Positions 30,233 through 39,819 of a stretch of DNA of 64,000 nucleotides are shown one piece after another. This stretch comes from DATLED01 sp035525495 (GTDB lineage: Bacteria > Actinomycetota > Acidimicrobiia > Acidimicrobiales > CADCTF01): NCBI GenBank assembly GCA_035525495.1, contig DATLED010000042.1, positions 33,456-97,455 on the forward strand. The letters run 5' to 3'. The first letter of the stretch is position 1, and the number at the start of each line of letters is the position of its first letter. A model generated the notes under the pieces. The model worked only from the letters and a program-made list of their open reading frames with translations. It ran no database searches and was not told where the DNA came from. The position numbers were made by a program, and so were the translations under genes.

Positions 30233-32481
30233 CCCTGCCACCTCCAGGCATGCCCCTGCTGACTCTCGCCGCGGACGCCGATGGCCGACGGGATCCGATA
30301 GCGGACGGGAACGACGTCGCGCTCCTGCTCGGCGCCGGCGTCTGCGCTCGTGCCGACGGTGGAGCTGGCGAACTTCGGGGCGAGGGTGGCGCGAGCCATG
30401 TCGCCCTCCATCACGCGGTAGTTGCCCATGAGGCTCGGGACGTAGATGCCCTGGCGCATGGCCACGCGGCGCAGCCATGCATCGCGACCGGCGAACACCA
30501 GGCCTCCGAGGCCGCTCGGGTAGAACAGCAGGATCAGCATGACGCCCATGCCACTCGCCAGGAGCTGGCCGAAGTTGCCGGACACGAAGATGTTGACGAG
30601 GGCGATGTACAGCACGCCGGTCAGCGCTCCCGGCACCGATCCGAGCCCGCCGATGATGGCGATCAGGAAGATCTGCACGCTGTGCTCGGGCAGGAAGGCG
30701 GTCTGGCGCACGGAGTATTGCTGGTGGGCGAGCAGCACGCCGGCGAACGACGCCAGGAAGCCGGAGATGGCGAACGTGGCAAGCCGGGTCCGGACGCGGT
30801 TGACGGCGAAGGCCTGGGCCGTCCGCTCGTTCTCCCGCATGGCGATGAGCACCCGTCCGGCTCGGCTCTTGCGGATGCCGCTGGCCACCCAGAGAGCGAA
30901 CAGCAGTGCGGCGACGCAGAGGTAGTAATAGACGCGCGGGTCCTCGGAGTCGAGGAACAGGAACTTCGGCCTGGTGATCGATCCGGGCAGCAGCCAACCG
31001 AAGAAGCGGGGGTTCAGCACGACGCTGGTGACGGCCACCGCGAAGGCGAGCGTGGTCACGGCGAGGAAGAGCCCGGTGATGCGCATCGCGGGTAGCCCGA
31101 CTGCGACGGCCATCGCGGCGCCGATCAGCGAGGCCGCGATCAACGCGATCAGGAACGGCCATCCCGCCCGCGAAGTGAGCGAGCTCCCGACGACGGCGCC
31201 GATGGCCACGAAGGCGAACTGGCCGAGGCTGATCTGGCCGCCCCAGCCCGTGAGCACGACGAGAGAGATGACGACGATCCCGTAGATCACGAACACCGTG
31301 CCCTGGCTGGTCTGGCTCGGCGACATCACCCACGGGAAGGCGGCGACCACGAGGCCGAGCACGACGAGGCTCCGCCGGAGCCCTGCCCGCACGGTCGGGA
31401 TGTCCCGCAGCTCCTTCGGCACCGGGCGCACCTCGACGCTGGCCGCCCACGTGCCCGTCGTCCCTTCGTCGGTGCGGGAGGACTGCGAGCGCTGCACGAG
31501 GAGCACGACCACGATCAGGATCAGCAGCGCCATGTCCATCATGGCCGTGTTGTCGAACGCCCAGAACATGCATCGCTCGAAGATGGCGATGCCCATCGCC
31601 GCCGCCACCGTGATCGGCAGGTTCTCCATGCGCCCGACGACCGCGGCGCCGAGCGCCCGCAACAGCACGCTGGCGCTGGCGCCCCCGACGGCGGCCACGC
31701 CGAAGATCGTCGGCTGGATCGTGAGGTTCAGGATCGCCGCCAGCCCGGAGAGGGTCGCGGCCAGCACCCACACGAACGTCGACAGGTTGCTCGTGTTGAT
31801 GCCGAGCAACGCGGCACGGTCGTCGTTCTCGGCGGCGCCGCGGACCGCTATGCCCACGCTCGAGAGCCGGAAGAAGAGCGCGAGGCCGCCCATGACGGCG
31901 AGCGACACGACGACCACCAGGACGTGATTGCCGGTAAAGATCAGCGGCGACGCCCGCCACTCGAAGGTCGAGAAGGGCGTGCGCAGCCCACCGGTCGGTA
32001 GTTCGGTGACGTCGCGGAGGAAGAAGATCGGCAGGATCCCGGCGGCCGCGAGCAGCACCTGGCCGAGGCCGATGGTCACGACCGTCAACGCCAGACGGGG
32101 CGCCTTGGCGAGGCGACGCACGAGCGAAACCTCGACGACGAGGCCGACAGCAGCAGAGGCGGCCACGGACACCGGGAGCGCGAAGAAGAAGTTCCATCCC
32201 TTGACCACCACGAGCATCAGGAACAGCGTGGCGCCGATGACGCCCAGGATCCCCTGCGCGAAGTTGACGATGCGGCTGGCGCGGTAGACCAGCACCAGGC
32301 CGATGGCGAACATTGCGTTGACGCCGCCGTAGACGATCGCCTGGAGGAACGCAGGCGGCGGAACCCAGTTGCCGCTCTCGATGCGGCAGACGATCGTGCC
32401 CCCGACGGCGGAGCCGACCAGAGCGAGGGCGGAGAGTCCGGCGCGGCGCGCCTTGTCGACCGGCGTCTCGGCCCCGCTCAC
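30229..32481 (-). CDS. LivH-LivM fused permease of branched-chain-amino-acid-type ABC importer (system 1)
   Basis: 750 residues. The first half is LivH-like (AIGLVLVYRASRIVNFAQG at about 60-80; GINTSNLSTFVWVLAATLSG) and the second half LivM-like (VLTGWGGQISLGQFAFVAIGA; IIGGLGSVPGALTG; YPSGLGGLVF). About 16-18 membrane helices in total, so one chain supplies both permease subunits that are separate in classical Liv transporters. A cytoplasmic tail of about 80 residues begins with YVPSL, a motif repeated in all three copies. GTG start at 32481; the gene overlaps the MFS-ATPase gene by 4 bp and is divergent from the binding-protein gene. Substrate of HAAT-type importers can be amino acids, urea or amides. 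Confidence 0.9.
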   Translation of the reverse strand: MSGAETPVDKARRAGLSALALVGSAVGGTIVCRIESGNWVPPPAFLQAIVYGGVNAMFAIGLVLVYRASRIVNFAQGILGVIGATLFLMLVVVKGWNFFFALPVSVAASAAVGLVVEVSLVRRLAKAPRLALTVVTIGLGQVLLAAAGILPIFFLRDVTELPTGGLRTPFSTFEWRASPLIFTGNHVLVVVVSLAVMGGLALFFRLSSVGIAVRGAAENDDRAALLGINTSNLSTFVWVLAATLSGLAAILNLTIQPTIFGVAAVGGASASVLLRALGAAVVGRMENLPITVAAAMGIAIFERCMFWAFDNTAMMDMALLILIVVVLLVQRSQSSRTDEGTTGTWAASVEVRPVPKELRDIPTVRAGLRRSLVVLGLVVAAFPWVMSPSQTSQGTVFVIYGIVVISLVVLTGWGGQISLGQFAFVAIGAVVGSSLTSRAGWPFLIALIAASLIGAAMAVAVGLPAMRITGLFLAVTTLAFAVAVTSVVLNPRFFGWLLPGSITRPKFLFLDSEDPRVYYYLCVAALLFALWVASGIRKSRAGRVLIAMRENERTAQAFAVNRVRTRLATFAISGFLASFAGVLLAHQQYSVRQTAFLPEHSVQIFLIAIIGGLGSVPGALTGVLYIALVNIFVSGNFGQLLASGMGVMLILLFYPSGLGGLVFAGRDAWLRRVAMRQGIYVPSLMGNYRVMEGDMARATLAPKFASSTVGTSADAGAEQERDVVPVRYRIPSAIGVRGESQQGHAWRWQG

Positions 32482-32724
32482 GTCTTCGATGCCGTGAACA
32501 CTCGCCCGACGCGCGCGCGGCGGCAGTCGCGACCAACGTGAGCCATGAACCCCCCGGTACGGTCAGTTCCCCAGAAGCCGATTCGACAGTTGCCCGGCGA
32601 AGTCCTGCCACCCGGGACTGCACGTGCTGCGAGACACTACAACCCGCAGCTGACGCTAGAGTCAACAGCACCGGGCTCCGCGAGCGCCAGCAGCGCGCCG
32701 ACGACCGGACTGGGGGGTCCACCG
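32482..32724. other. Divergent regulatory region between LivHM1 and binding protein 1
   Basis: 243 bp with no credible gene (the frame upstream of the binding-protein ATG lacks a ribosome site). It must carry promoters for both directions. A TAGAGT -10-like hexamer near 32656 is the best plus-strand candidate, without a good -35. GGGGGG at 32712-32717 is the likely ribosome site for the ATG at 32725. Confidence 0.45.
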
Positions 32725-34428
32725 ATGCCAGCAAAGTCCTCAGGGCGATCCAGCAGCGGCCGCTTCGTGCCCGTCGGCTACCTCATCGTCGCGGTCACGG
32801 CCGCCTTCCTGCTGTTGCCGACGGCGCTGCGTCCCCCCGTCGATCAGCAGAGCTCGTCGGCCGCCTTCTCGCCGGACGCGCCGCCCGACGACACACCGCC
32901 CGAGGCCCTCCTCCAGGCGATCCGCCAGGCGAGCTCGTCGACCGCGGGGGCCACGGTCAACGACGAGCCGCCGCCGCCGCCGGAGGACCCCGAGACGATC
33001 ACCGTGCAGGGCACGGCCCCGCCGCCGAAGCCACGCGCCGTCCGTAACCGCTGCTTCGGCGAGAACCCTCCGCGACAGACCGAGTCGATCTACTCGGCGG
33101 TGTGCGTCCCGGCGTGGACGGGTGACGACAACGGCGGCGCCACCGCCTTCGGCGTCACCAAGGAAGAGGTCCGCATCGGTCTCACGATCGGTGAGAGCGC
33201 GCCCGAGCCGGAGGGACCGATCCCGACGTCGTTCTCCGACACCGACACCGACGACATGCACGACTTCATCGTCTGGCAGACGTACTTCAACGAGCGCTTC
33301 GAGATGTACGGCCGCAAGATGCGCTTCGTACTGGCCAAGCAGTCGATCACCGACGAGGACCAGCAGCGCCAGTCCGTGCAGAAGTTCAAGGAGTTCGGCG
33401 CGTTCGCCATCACCGCCGGCGGTTACGGCCAGTCGTCGTCCGCCCAGGCGGAGAGCGTGCGCCAGCACATCATCGACTTCGGCTCCGTCCTGAACCCGTG
33501 CTCCTTCTACCGGAACAACCATCCCTACGCCTTCTCGTTCATCATCGACGGCTGCAAGGCCCGGTCGATGCACACCGAGCTCGCCTGCAAGCAGTTCGCG
33601 GGCAAGCCGCCCGGCCCGCTCAACGAGAAAAAGGACCTGTTGATGAACTACGAGCAGCCCCGCAAGTGGGGGCTGATCCTGTACCAGGACGAGTCGCACT
33701 ACGGCGGAACGCAGGCCTATGTCGACGACATGGCCAAGTGCGGCGTGGAGTTCGCGGCGAAGCAGGAGTTCAACCTCACCAGCTCGCAGGAGAACATCGC
33801 CGGGACGATGGCCAAGATGAAGCAGGCCGGCGTCACCACGATCATCATCGCCACCGAGGTGTACACGCCGATCGTGCTCACCGCCGAGGCGACCAAGCTC
33901 CAGTACTTCCCCGAGTGGGTGCAGATCGGCCTGGAGATCCCCGACTCGGCCCGCCTGTACGACCAGGACCAGGCCAAGCACATGGTCGGCCTCGCCGGAC
34001 TCGAGATCCCTCGCATCAAGACCGACCGCGACTACTACCGGGCGTACAAGGAGATCGACCCCGAGGGAGACCCCGCCGACGTCGCCTTCCGCAGCCTCCA
34101 GCAGATCGCCGGCGGCATCCAGGGCGCCGGCCCCAAGCTCACGCCGGCGACGTTCTGGGAGGGCCTGCAGAAGCTGCCCCAGCGGGTCCCCGAGCCCATC
34201 TGGTCGATCGGGGGAGGGTACGGACCGAACGACTACACATACATGGACTACACCTCGTTGATCTGGTGGGACCCTGCCGGCAAGGACCCGAACTCCTCGT
34301 ACGCCGGCGCGTGGCAGTTCGTCCACTTCGGCAAGCGGTACCGACCCGGTGAGTTCCCGACCGGGCCCGTGCCCTGGTTCGACAAGACCCAGTCGTTCAC
34401 CTCACCGCCGAAGGGCAGCTTCGGCTGA
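32725..34428 (+). CDS. Membrane-anchored type 1 periplasmic-binding protein (system 1)
   Basis: 567 residues, much larger than LivJ (about 370). Basic N-terminus, one hydrophobic helix (about 14-36) with no lipobox cysteine, then a Pro/Asp/Glu-rich linker to about residue 100. The binding domain begins with a cysteine-containing lead-in and the motif NGGATAFGVTKEEVRIGL, shared by the three binding proteins here, then YFNERFEMYGRKMRFV. It looks like a periplasmic_BP_6 fold with several cysteines. The ATG at 32725 has GGGGGG 7 bp upstream. It is divergent from LivHM1-MFS-ATPase and probably delivers its ligand to them. The ligand is unknown. Confidence 0.88.
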   Translation: MPAKSSGRSSSGRFVPVGYLIVAVTAAFLLLPTALRPPVDQQSSSAAFSPDAPPDDTPPEALLQAIRQASSSTAGATVNDEPPPPPEDPETITVQGTAPPPKPRAVRNRCFGENPPRQTESIYSAVCVPAWTGDDNGGATAFGVTKEEVRIGLTIGESAPEPEGPIPTSFSDTDTDDMHDFIVWQTYFNERFEMYGRKMRFVLAKQSITDEDQQRQSVQKFKEFGAFAITAGGYGQSSSAQAESVRQHIIDFGSVLNPCSFYRNNHPYAFSFIIDGCKARSMHTELACKQFAGKPPGPLNEKKDLLMNYEQPRKWGLILYQDESHYGGTQAYVDDMAKCGVEFAAKQEFNLTSSQENIAGTMAKMKQAGVTTIIIATEVYTPIVLTAEATKLQYFPEWVQIGLEIPDSARLYDQDQAKHMVGLAGLEIPRIKTDRDYYRAYKEIDPEGDPADVAFRSLQQIAGGIQGAGPKLTPATFWEGLQKLPQRVPEPIWSIGGGYGPNDYTYMDYTSLIWWDPAGKDPNSSYAGAWQFVHFGKRYRPGEFPTGPVPWFDKTQSFTSPPKGSFG

Positions 34429-34438
34429 GCCTTCGCGG

Positions 34439-34891
34439 TCAGCGGCAGCGGACCGTGGGCGGAAGCGCGGGGTCGGCGCCGTCCGACGCCGCCAGCCCCT
34501 CGAGGTAGCCGCGCAGCGAGGTCCGAGCGTCGAAGACGCCCGGACGGGTGCAGCGCAGCACCGCGACCGCCGACACGCGCGCGTACGCGGAGGCGCTGAA
34601 CAGCGCGTCGCAATGGCCCCGCTGGCGATCATCGGACGCATCCGCGCGGCAGGCCTCGGCTTCGTGTTGCAGCCGGCGCGAGATCCTGGTGAACGTGACG
34701 CCGGCGTCGGTGGCGGTCGCGAAGTTGGCGTCGTCTCGTGCCATGCGCCGCGCCTCCTCCAACGGCGACGAACCGTCTGCCGAGCAGAGCGTGGCACCGA
34801 TCGCGATCAACCCTGCTGCCGCGATCGCACCGACGACGATCCGGCGGCGGAGTTCAGGCGCGAGGGAGCGCGGCGCGGACGAATCGTCCAT
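34439..34891 (-). CDS. Membrane-anchored hypothetical protein with cysteine-containing outer domain
   Basis: About 150 residues from ATG 34891: a basic region (RRRIVVG), one hydrophobic segment (about 17-35) and a helical outer domain with five or six cysteines (LCSADG, EACRAD, GHCDAL, LRCTRP, TVRCR). The cysteines suggest disulfides outside the cell. The start lies inside the end of the upstream lipoprotein-like gene (38 bp overlap), so the two are coupled. It converges with binding protein 1, whose stop is 10 bp away. No family recognised. A longer frame to 34930 is possible but would start deeper inside the neighbour. Confidence 0.6.
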   Translation of the reverse strand: MDDSSAPRSLAPELRRRIVVGAIAAAGLIAIGATLCSADGSSPLEEARRMARDDANFATATDAGVTFTRISRRLQHEAEACRADASDDRQRGHCDALFSASAYARVSAVAVLRCTRPGVFDARTSLRGYLEGLAASDGADPALPPTVRCR

Positions 34892-35876
34892 AGCGATCCA
34901 CCCTGACGGTCTCCTCCTTGGTGGGCGCAACGACCTCGACGGGCTCGCCGTACTGGGAGACCTCGAGGGTCACCGTCACGATGTTGTGCACCCGCGGGAT
35001 GAGCCGCTGCTCGAAGGAGAAGCGCGAGCGCCGCAGGCGCCCGTCGTCGTCAACCCAGTACTCCGCCTTGTGCACGTCTCCGCCCACGCCCACGAGCTGG
35101 AAGACATGACGGCGGGTCTCGCTCTGCTCGTCGGACAGGGAGAGCTCCGAGGTGGCCTTGTCGATCGACATGTTGGCCCGGTAGTGGCGTGTGGGAACGC
35201 CGGCGACGGGCTCGGTGCCGACGAGCTCGACGCTGCCGGCGAGCGTGCCCTCGGCCAGGTCGAGGAGGTACTTCGGGTTGATGGTGTTGGCGAAGGCGTA
35301 GAGCCGGTCCGCGGCGGAGAGTCCGGACTGGTCGGGCGCCCGCTCGTCCGCCGGGAGCCGCCCGAAGTCCAGCCGGGCCCAGACGCGGCGCTCGGCGGGC
35401 CGCCGGTTGACCCGTTTCACGAAGGCGATGTCGCCCTGGAACATGGCCGTCGGCGCATTCGCGTCGACGGGCGGGGCCGGATCCGCCCGCAGGGTCGTGG
35501 GCGGCGAGGCGGCGGGATCGCGTGTCGCCGACTCGGGTTCCGGATCGGGCTTCGCGGGGACGGCAAGGACGATGTCGGTGCGGGCCCTGGCGAAGTCGAA
35601 GCGGACGGGCACCGACACCTGCTGAACGGCCGCGGCACCCGCCAGCGCGCCCGCCACTGCGGGGCGCGACGCGACGGCGGTCGTCGAGCGCTTCGGTGTC
35701 GCCTCGATGGTGACCGTGCCTGCGCCGGTGCCGGCGGCGACCGCCTTCGACCGCGTGGAGGTGATGACCGTCGCCCGCTGTTGCTTGTCACCGACGCCGC
35801 AGGCGCCGCCGGATCCGGCGGCCAACAGCACCGCGGTCAACGCCGCCGCGCCTCGCGCTCGTCCCCGTTGTCGCAC
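34854..35876 (-). CDS. Putative exported lipoprotein, LppX/LprG-like
   Basis: About 340 residues. The N-terminus (MRQRGRARGAAALTAVLLAAGSGGAC) is a signal with a GGAC lipobox-like end. A long Thr/Ala/Pro-rich linker follows. The C-terminal 200 residues read like the LolA/LppX half-barrel: VGTEPVAGVPTRHYRANMSID, AEYWVDDDGRLRRSRFSF and YGEPVEVVAPTKEET, a pattern I associate with LppX/LprAFG lipid-binding lipoproteins of actinobacteria. I chose the GTG at 35876 because GGGGGG lies 5 bp upstream, as at other starts in this region; GTG 35879 and TTG 35897 are alternatives. It overlaps the small cysteine-rich gene downstream. Possibly an accessory of transport system 1. Confidence 0.65.
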   Translation of the reverse strand: MRQRGRARGAAALTAVLLAAGSGGACGVGDKQQRATVITSTRSKAVAAGTGAGTVTIEATPKRSTTAVASRPAVAGALAGAAAVQQVSVPVRFDFARARTDIVLAVPAKPDPEPESATRDPAASPPTTLRADPAPPVDANAPTAMFQGDIAFVKRVNRRPAERRVWARLDFGRLPADERAPDQSGLSAADRLYAFANTINPKYLLDLAEGTLAGSVELVGTEPVAGVPTRHYRANMSIDKATSELSLSDEQSETRRHVFQLVGVGGDVHKAEYWVDDDGRLRRSRFSFEQRLIPRVHNIVTVTLEVSQYGEPVEVVAPTKEETVRVDRYGRFVRAALPRA

Positions 35877-35915
35877 CACAGCCCCCCAGCCGTTCAAGTG
35901 GCCGAGGGTAGTGAC

Positions 35916-38900
35916 TCAGGCGACGGCGTGCTCGGCGTCCTCGCCGGCGTACGTGCGCCAGAGGCGGGCATAGACGCCGTTGACGGCCAGCAGCTCGTCG
36001 TGCGATCCGAGCTCGACGACCGTGCCCGCGTCGACGACGGCGATGCGATCCGCCCGCTGCGCCGACTGCAGTCGGTGAGCGATGAGCAACGTGGTGCGAC
36101 CCTCGCTGACGACGCCCATGGCCTTGACGACCCGCGACTCGGTGGCGAGGTCGAGATTGGCCGTCGCCTCGTCGAGGATGAGGACGGCCGGATCCACGAG
36201 ATACGCGCGCGCCAGGGCGATGAGCTGGCGTTGGCCCGCCGACAGCGACCGGCCGCGCTCGACGACCGGCTGGTGGTAGCCGCCGGTCAGGCGGGCGATG
36301 AAGTCATGCGCCCCGACGGCGCGGGCGGCGGCCTCGACCTCGGCGTCGGTGGCGTCCGGCCGTCCGTACGCGATGTTGTCCCGCACCGTTCCACTGAACA
36401 GGAACGCCTCCTGGGGGACGTAGCCGAGCTGATGGCGGAAGTGCTCGAGGTCGAGCTCGGTGAGGGGCACGCCGTCGATGCGGACGACGCCGGAGGTCGG
36501 GTCGTAGAAGCGGGCGACGAGCTTCACGATCGTCGACTTGCCGGCTCCCGTCTCGCCCACCAACGCCAGGGTCTCGCCAGAACGGACCTCGAGGTTCACG
36601 TGGACGAGAGCGGGCGACGAAGCGGTCTCGTACTGAAAACCGACGTCCTCGAAGTGGATCTCGCCCCGGAGGCGCTGGCGGACCGGCGAAGGCGCGGCCG
36701 GTGTGGCGACCGGCATGGCCAGCAGATCGGCGATCTTCTTGAGCGCGGCCCGCCCTTGCTGGTAGGTGTCGAACACCTGGGACAGCTGCTGGATGGGCGA
36801 GAACACCGTCGTCAGGTACAGGACGAAGGCGATCAGCGCGCCCCGGGTGAGTGACCCGTCGTGCACCATCCCGGACCCGACTCCGAGGACGATCACCGTC
36901 GCCACCGCGGACAGCAGCTCAACGAACGGGAAGTAGGTGGAGGACGCCATCGTTCCCTCGAGGCGAGCACCGCGGTGCTCGCCCGCGACCCGCTGGAACT
37001 CCTGGACGTTACGACCCTCCCGGACGAACGCCTGGGCGACCCGCACGCCGGAGATCGACTCTTGGAAGTTGGCGTTCACGGCGGCGACGCGGTCGCGCAC
37101 GCGGTCGTAGGCCTTCTCCGAGCGCGACCGGAACTTCAGTGTCGCCAGCACGAGGGGCGGAACGACGAGCAGAACCGCAAAGGCCAACCTCACGTTCATC
37201 GTGAAGAGGATGCCGACGACCCCGACGAACGTGACGAGCTGCACGAGGGCATCGATGAATCCAGTCTGCAACAGGGACTGCAGGGCCTCGACGTCCGAGG
37301 TCATGCGGGTCATGATCCGGCCCGCCATCTCCTTGTCGTAGAAGTCGAGACCGAGCCGTTGCAGGTGGGCGAAGATTCGTAGCCGCAACGACAGGAGCAT
37401 CTGCTGGCCGAGCCGGCCGGTGACGATGGCAACGACCCACGACAGCGCGCGGGTGAGCAGGACCGCACCGACGAACAGGCCGCTGGCGAGCCACACCCAG
37501 TCGAGGTCGCCCTTGGTCACGCCGTGGTCGACGCCGAGGCGGATGAGAAACGGGCCGGCGAGCATCGCGAGGGCGTTGGCGCCGACGAGCAACGTCGCGA
37601 ACGCGAGGCGCCGCCGTTGCGGCGCCAGGAGCCGCTGCAGCGAGAAGTCGGGTTGCGGCGTCGTCTGCTCGTCGAGGTCGATGCCGGGCTCGTCGACGAT
37701 CGGAGGGAGCGCGTCGATCGCTTCCATGAGCTCGGGTGTCGGCGGGGCCGAGAGCCGGCCGGCGAAGCCGCCACCGCCGCCCATCCCGCCACCGCCCCCC
37801 ATGCCTTCGCGGAGCTTGGCGTAGGCGGCGCGCCTGGCGTCGGCGATCGTGGCGTCGTCGGCCGGCTGCTGCCACGCCGCCGTCGTCACGCCCGCGGACG
37901 AGACCACGATGGCCTCTTCGGGAGTCACCGTCTCGAGATCGTCGCCGGGTCCGGCGAGCAGCTCGCGGTAGAGCTTGCAGCGGTCGAGGAGCTCTTCGTG
38001 GGTGCCGGCATCGACGACCTCGCCGGCGTCGAGGAGCACGATGCGGTCGGCCAGGTGGAGGGTCGAGCGACGGTGGGCGACGAGCAGGGTCGTCCGGCCT
38101 GCCATCAGCTCCCGGAGCGTGGCGTGGATCTCCTCCTCGATTCGCACGTCGACCGATGAGGTCGCGTCGTCGAGGAGCAGGATGCGGGGATCGGTGAGCA
38201 GTGCCCGGGCGAGGGCCAACCGCTGGCGCTGGCCGCCCGAGAGCGTGAGGCCGCGCTCGCCCACGACCGTCTCGTAGCCCAGCGGTAGCGCCTCGATGAA
38301 CTCGTCGGCGCGAGCCGCCCGCGCCGCCGAACGGATCTCGTCCATCGATGCGTCGGGCTTGCCGTAGGCGATGTTCGAGGCGACCGAGTCGGAGAAGAGG
38401 AAGGACTCCTCGAACACGACACCGATCTGGCGACGCAAGGATTGCATCGTGACGTCGCGGATGTCGGTGCCGTCGATGGTGATGGAGCCGGACTGCACGT
38501 CGTAGAAGCGGGGGAGCAGCAGGGCCACGGTCGACTTGCCCGAGCCGCTCGTGCCTACGAGGGCGACGGTTTCGCCTGGCGCGACGCGGAGGTCGAATCG
38601 CTTGAGCACGGGCTCGGAGCGAAGGTAGCCGAAGCTCACGTCCCGGAACACGACGTCACCCACGACGACGTCAGCGAGCTCGACGGCGTCCGCCTTCTCC
38701 TCGACGTCGCCCGTGGAGTCGAGCAACTCATAGATGCGCTCGGCGGCGGCGCGCGCCGTCTGCGCCATCACGAGCATCCCCGCGACCTGTCGGACGGGGG
38801 CGACCAGCTGGAGCAACGACGTCTGGAAGGCGAGGAACGTGCCCAGGGTGATGTCGCCCTTGACGACGAGCCAGCCGCCGAGGGCCAGGATCAGCACCTG

Positions 38901-39689
38901 GGAGAGGCTCGGGACGACCTGCATCGTCGCCTGCCGGCGGGCCGAGATCCGGACGTTGCGCATGCGGGCGCCGAACAGGTTCACGGCCGCGTTCGACAGG
39001 CGAGCCAGCTCCCGGCGCTCCTGGCCGAAGCCCTTCACGACGCGCACTCCGCTGACCGCCTCGTCGACGACCGACGCGACCTCGGCGGCGCGCTGCTGCG
39101 CGTCCCAGCTCGAGGGATAGACGATCTTCCGCATCCGCAGGGCCATCACGAACAGGAGCGGCACGCAGATGAGGGCGACGAGGGTCAGCGGGACCGACAG
39201 CGTCGACATGATCCCGATGGACAGGAAGAACAGCAGGATGTTGGCGCTCATGAACGGCAGGTAGCCGAAGAGCGTCTGGAGCATCCGGACGTCGCTGTTG
39301 GCCCGGCTCACGAGCTGGCCCGCCTGGAACTCGTCGTGGCGCGCGAAGTCGAGCCGGTGCAGGTGCTCGTAGATCTCGTTGCGCATGTCGAACTCGATGT
39401 CGATGCTGATGCGTCCGGCCCCGTAGCGCCGAAGGAAGCTGAGCGCGAAGCGGACGGCGCCGAGGACGAGCAGCGTCAGGAGGAACGGAGCCAGCGGCCG
39501 GCTGTCGTGGAGGATCGAGTCGTCCACGACGGAGCGCATCACCAGGGGGATGGCGGCGGTCACGGCCATGCCCCCGAGGGCTGCGCCGAACACGAAGATC
39601 AGATCGCGCCTGTGCCGGAGTACGTAAGGCAGCGTGCGCCGGATCCACCCGGCCGCCGGCGCCTCCGCGGTGGGCGTCGTCGAGCTCAT
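35916..39689 (-). CDS. Fused two-unit ABC exporter (two membrane domains, two ATPases)
   Basis: 1257 residues: TMD1 (about 1-330), NBD1 (about 345-590), a linker with a Gly-rich run (MGGGGGMGGGGG near 630), TMD2 (about 690-985) and NBD2 (about 1010-1250). Each TMD has six helices of the MsbA/LmrA exporter type. NBD1 has GTSGSGKST (378) and LSGGQRQR, but Walker B is LLLDDATSS, with Asp where the catalytic Glu is expected. NBD2 has GETGAGKST (about 1044), LSAGQRQ and LILDEATAN. So it is one active and one degenerate site, as in heterodimeric exporters (the DDATS variant also occurs in mycobacterial Rv1272c/Rv1273c-type pairs, from memory). Probably exports a lipid or drug. ATG 39689. Confidence 0.9.
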   Translation of the reverse strand: MSSTTPTAEAPAAGWIRRTLPYVLRHRRDLIFVFGAALGGMAVTAAIPLVMRSVVDDSILHDSRPLAPFLLTLLVLGAVRFALSFLRRYGAGRISIDIEFDMRNEIYEHLHRLDFARHDEFQAGQLVSRANSDVRMLQTLFGYLPFMSANILLFFLSIGIMSTLSVPLTLVALICVPLLFVMALRMRKIVYPSSWDAQQRAAEVASVVDEAVSGVRVVKGFGQERRELARLSNAAVNLFGARMRNVRISARRQATMQVVPSLSQVLILALGGWLVVKGDITLGTFLAFQTSLLQLVAPVRQVAGMLVMAQTARAAAERIYELLDSTGDVEEKADAVELADVVVGDVVFRDVSFGYLRSEPVLKRFDLRVAPGETVALVGTSGSGKSTVALLLPRFYDVQSGSITIDGTDIRDVTMQSLRRQIGVVFEESFLFSDSVASNIAYGKPDASMDEIRSAARAARADEFIEALPLGYETVVGERGLTLSGGQRQRLALARALLTDPRILLLDDATSSVDVRIEEEIHATLRELMAGRTTLLVAHRRSTLHLADRIVLLDAGEVVDAGTHEELLDRCKLYRELLAGPGDDLETVTPEEAIVVSSAGVTTAAWQQPADDATIADARRAAYAKLREGMGGGGGMGGGGGFAGRLSAPPTPELMEAIDALPPIVDEPGIDLDEQTTPQPDFSLQRLLAPQRRRLAFATLLVGANALAMLAGPFLIRLGVDHGVTKGDLDWVWLASGLFVGAVLLTRALSWVVAIVTGRLGQQMLLSLRLRIFAHLQRLGLDFYDKEMAGRIMTRMTSDVEALQSLLQTGFIDALVQLVTFVGVVGILFTMNVRLAFAVLLVVPPLVLATLKFRSRSEKAYDRVRDRVAAVNANFQESISGVRVAQAFVREGRNVQEFQRVAGEHRGARLEGTMASSTYFPFVELLSAVATVIVLGVGSGMVHDGSLTRGALIAFVLYLTTVFSPIQQLSQVFDTYQQGRAALKKIADLLAMPVATPAAPSPVRQRLRGEIHFEDVGFQYETASSPALVHVNLEVRSGETLALVGETGAGKSTIVKLVARFYDPTSGVVRIDGVPLTELDLEHFRHQLGYVPQEAFLFSGTVRDNIAYGRPDATDAEVEAAARAVGAHDFIARLTGGYHQPVVERGRSLSAGQRQLIALARAYLVDPAVLILDEATANLDLATESRVVKAMGVVSEGRTTLLIAHRLQSAQRADRIAVVDAGTVVELGSHDELLAVNGVYARLWRTYAGEDAEHAVA

Positions 39690-39819
39690 GACTACTTAGG
39701 TTACCGAAATAGTTCGAGAGACGAAAGACCGAATGGACGGCGGATATGCTCGCCAGTCGAAGGAACGAGCCAGCTGGGGGTTCGCCGTTCCCATGGACAC
39801 GGCCAGAGGGGGAGGATGG
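39690..39819. other. Divergent promoter region between exporter and secreted-protein operon
   Basis: 130 bp, AT-richer near 39690-39745. TATGCT near 39743 could be a plus-strand -10. TTAGGTTA at 39696-39703 matches one half of a DtxR/IdeR box, but the second half is absent, so no claim of iron control is made. GGGGG at 39776-39780 is a possible alternative ribosome site. Confidence 0.4.

Noticed and set aside
30233..32734. Upstream extension of the MFS-ATPase 1 frame to 1834 codons
   Set aside because: It runs through LivHM1 in another frame and reads as low-complexity Arg/Pro/Ala sequence; the ATG at 30232 with ATGA overlap is the natural start.
20124..34891. Homology between the small anchored proteins at 20124 and 34439
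   Set aside because: They share layout only; no aligned motif or cysteine spacing agrees.
39696..39712. Possible DtxR/IdeR iron box before the exporter gene
   Set aside because: Only the first half (TTAGGTTA) matches; the second half is unrelated.
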